A stretch of DNA of 5,327 nt from Alphaproteobacteria bacterium (GTDB lineage Bacteria; Pseudomonadota; Alphaproteobacteria; Rhizobiales; Xanthobacteraceae): the NCBI GenBank assembly GCA_005884465.1, contig VAZH01000270.1, positions 1 to 5,327 of the forward strand. Reading direction: 5' to 3'. Below are positions 5,173 through 5,327 of this stretch, in pieces. Within the stretch, counting starts at the first letter, position 1. Every line of letters begins with the position of its first letter. The position numbers and the translations under genes are program-made. The notes under the pieces are model-generated. The model was not told the origin of the DNA and searched no databases. It saw only the letters and a program-made list of their open reading frames with translations.

Positions 5173-5327
5173 ATGCCGACTTTTTCTCAGAGCCTTGAAC
5201 AATCCCTGCACCGCGCGCTGGCGATTGCAAACGAGCGTCACCATCAATATGCGACGCTTGAGCACCTGCTGCTGTCGCTGGTCGATGACTCCGATGCGGC
5301 CGCGGTGATGCGCGCCTGCAGCGTCGA
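5173..5327 (+). CDS. clpA: ATP-dependent Clp protease ATP-binding subunit ClpA, N-terminal start (cut by the right edge)
   Basis: The first 51 codons of ClpA, the AAA+ unfoldase that feeds substrates to ClpP. Only the start of the N-terminal domain is visible: MPTFSQSLEQSLHRALAIAN, then the EHLLLSL helix typical of the first Clp_N repeat, then DDSDAAAVMRAC. This domain is the docking site for ClpS, encoded just upstream. The start at 5173 is supported by AGAGGA at 5162-5167, about five bases before the ATG. ClpA is favoured over ClpB by the clpS context and by the residues near the start. The AAA+ modules and the ClpP-binding loop lie outside the window. Confidence 0.95.
   Translation, partial: MPTFSQSLEQSLHRALAIANERHHQYATLEHLLLSLVDDSDAAAVMRACSV

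Overview
The window looks like chromosomal DNA of a GC-rich alphaproteobacterium, most likely of the Bradyrhizobium/Rhodopseudomonas/Afipia/Nitrobacter group. The evidence is high third-position GC, a small phasin of the Bradyrhizobium type, a SPOR-tailed D-alanyl-D-alanine carboxypeptidase, and clpS followed by clpA. This placement is inferred from protein character, not from a database search.

Layout, left to right. (1) Positions 1-402, minus strand: the C-terminal half of a metallo-beta-lactamase-fold hydrolase, running off the left edge. Its metal-binding N-terminal half is absent, so it is probably a decayed remnant. (2) 507-1238, plus: a membrane-anchored protein with a C-terminal J domain and an intact HPD motif. 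(3) 1451-3304, minus: a secreted D,D-carboxypeptidase (peptidase S11) with a long low-complexity linker and a C-terminal SPOR domain, convergent with the J-protein gene. (4) 3305-3703: the divergent intergenic region. It contains a good sigma70-type promoter for the phasin gene and two TGC/GCA dyads whose centres are 30 bp apart. (5) 3704-4045, plus: the phasin, followed by a textbook intrinsic terminator. (6) 4046-4597: about 550 bases in which I see no convincing gene. (7) 4598-4930, plus: the N-degron adaptor ClpS. (8) 5173-5327, plus: the first 51 codons of ClpA, cut by the right edge.

The gene pairs with an evident functional link are clpS/clpA (adaptor and unfoldase of ClpAP proteolysis) and the phasin with its own promoter dyads (polyhydroxyalkanoate granule coating under probable PhaR-type control). 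The J-protein and the carboxypeptidase are independent housekeeping or envelope genes.

I do not see a new multi-gene system, a mobile element, a CRISPR array or an RNA gene. The most informative non-coding signal is the paired-dyad phasin promoter. The most informative coding oddity is the truncated hydrolase.
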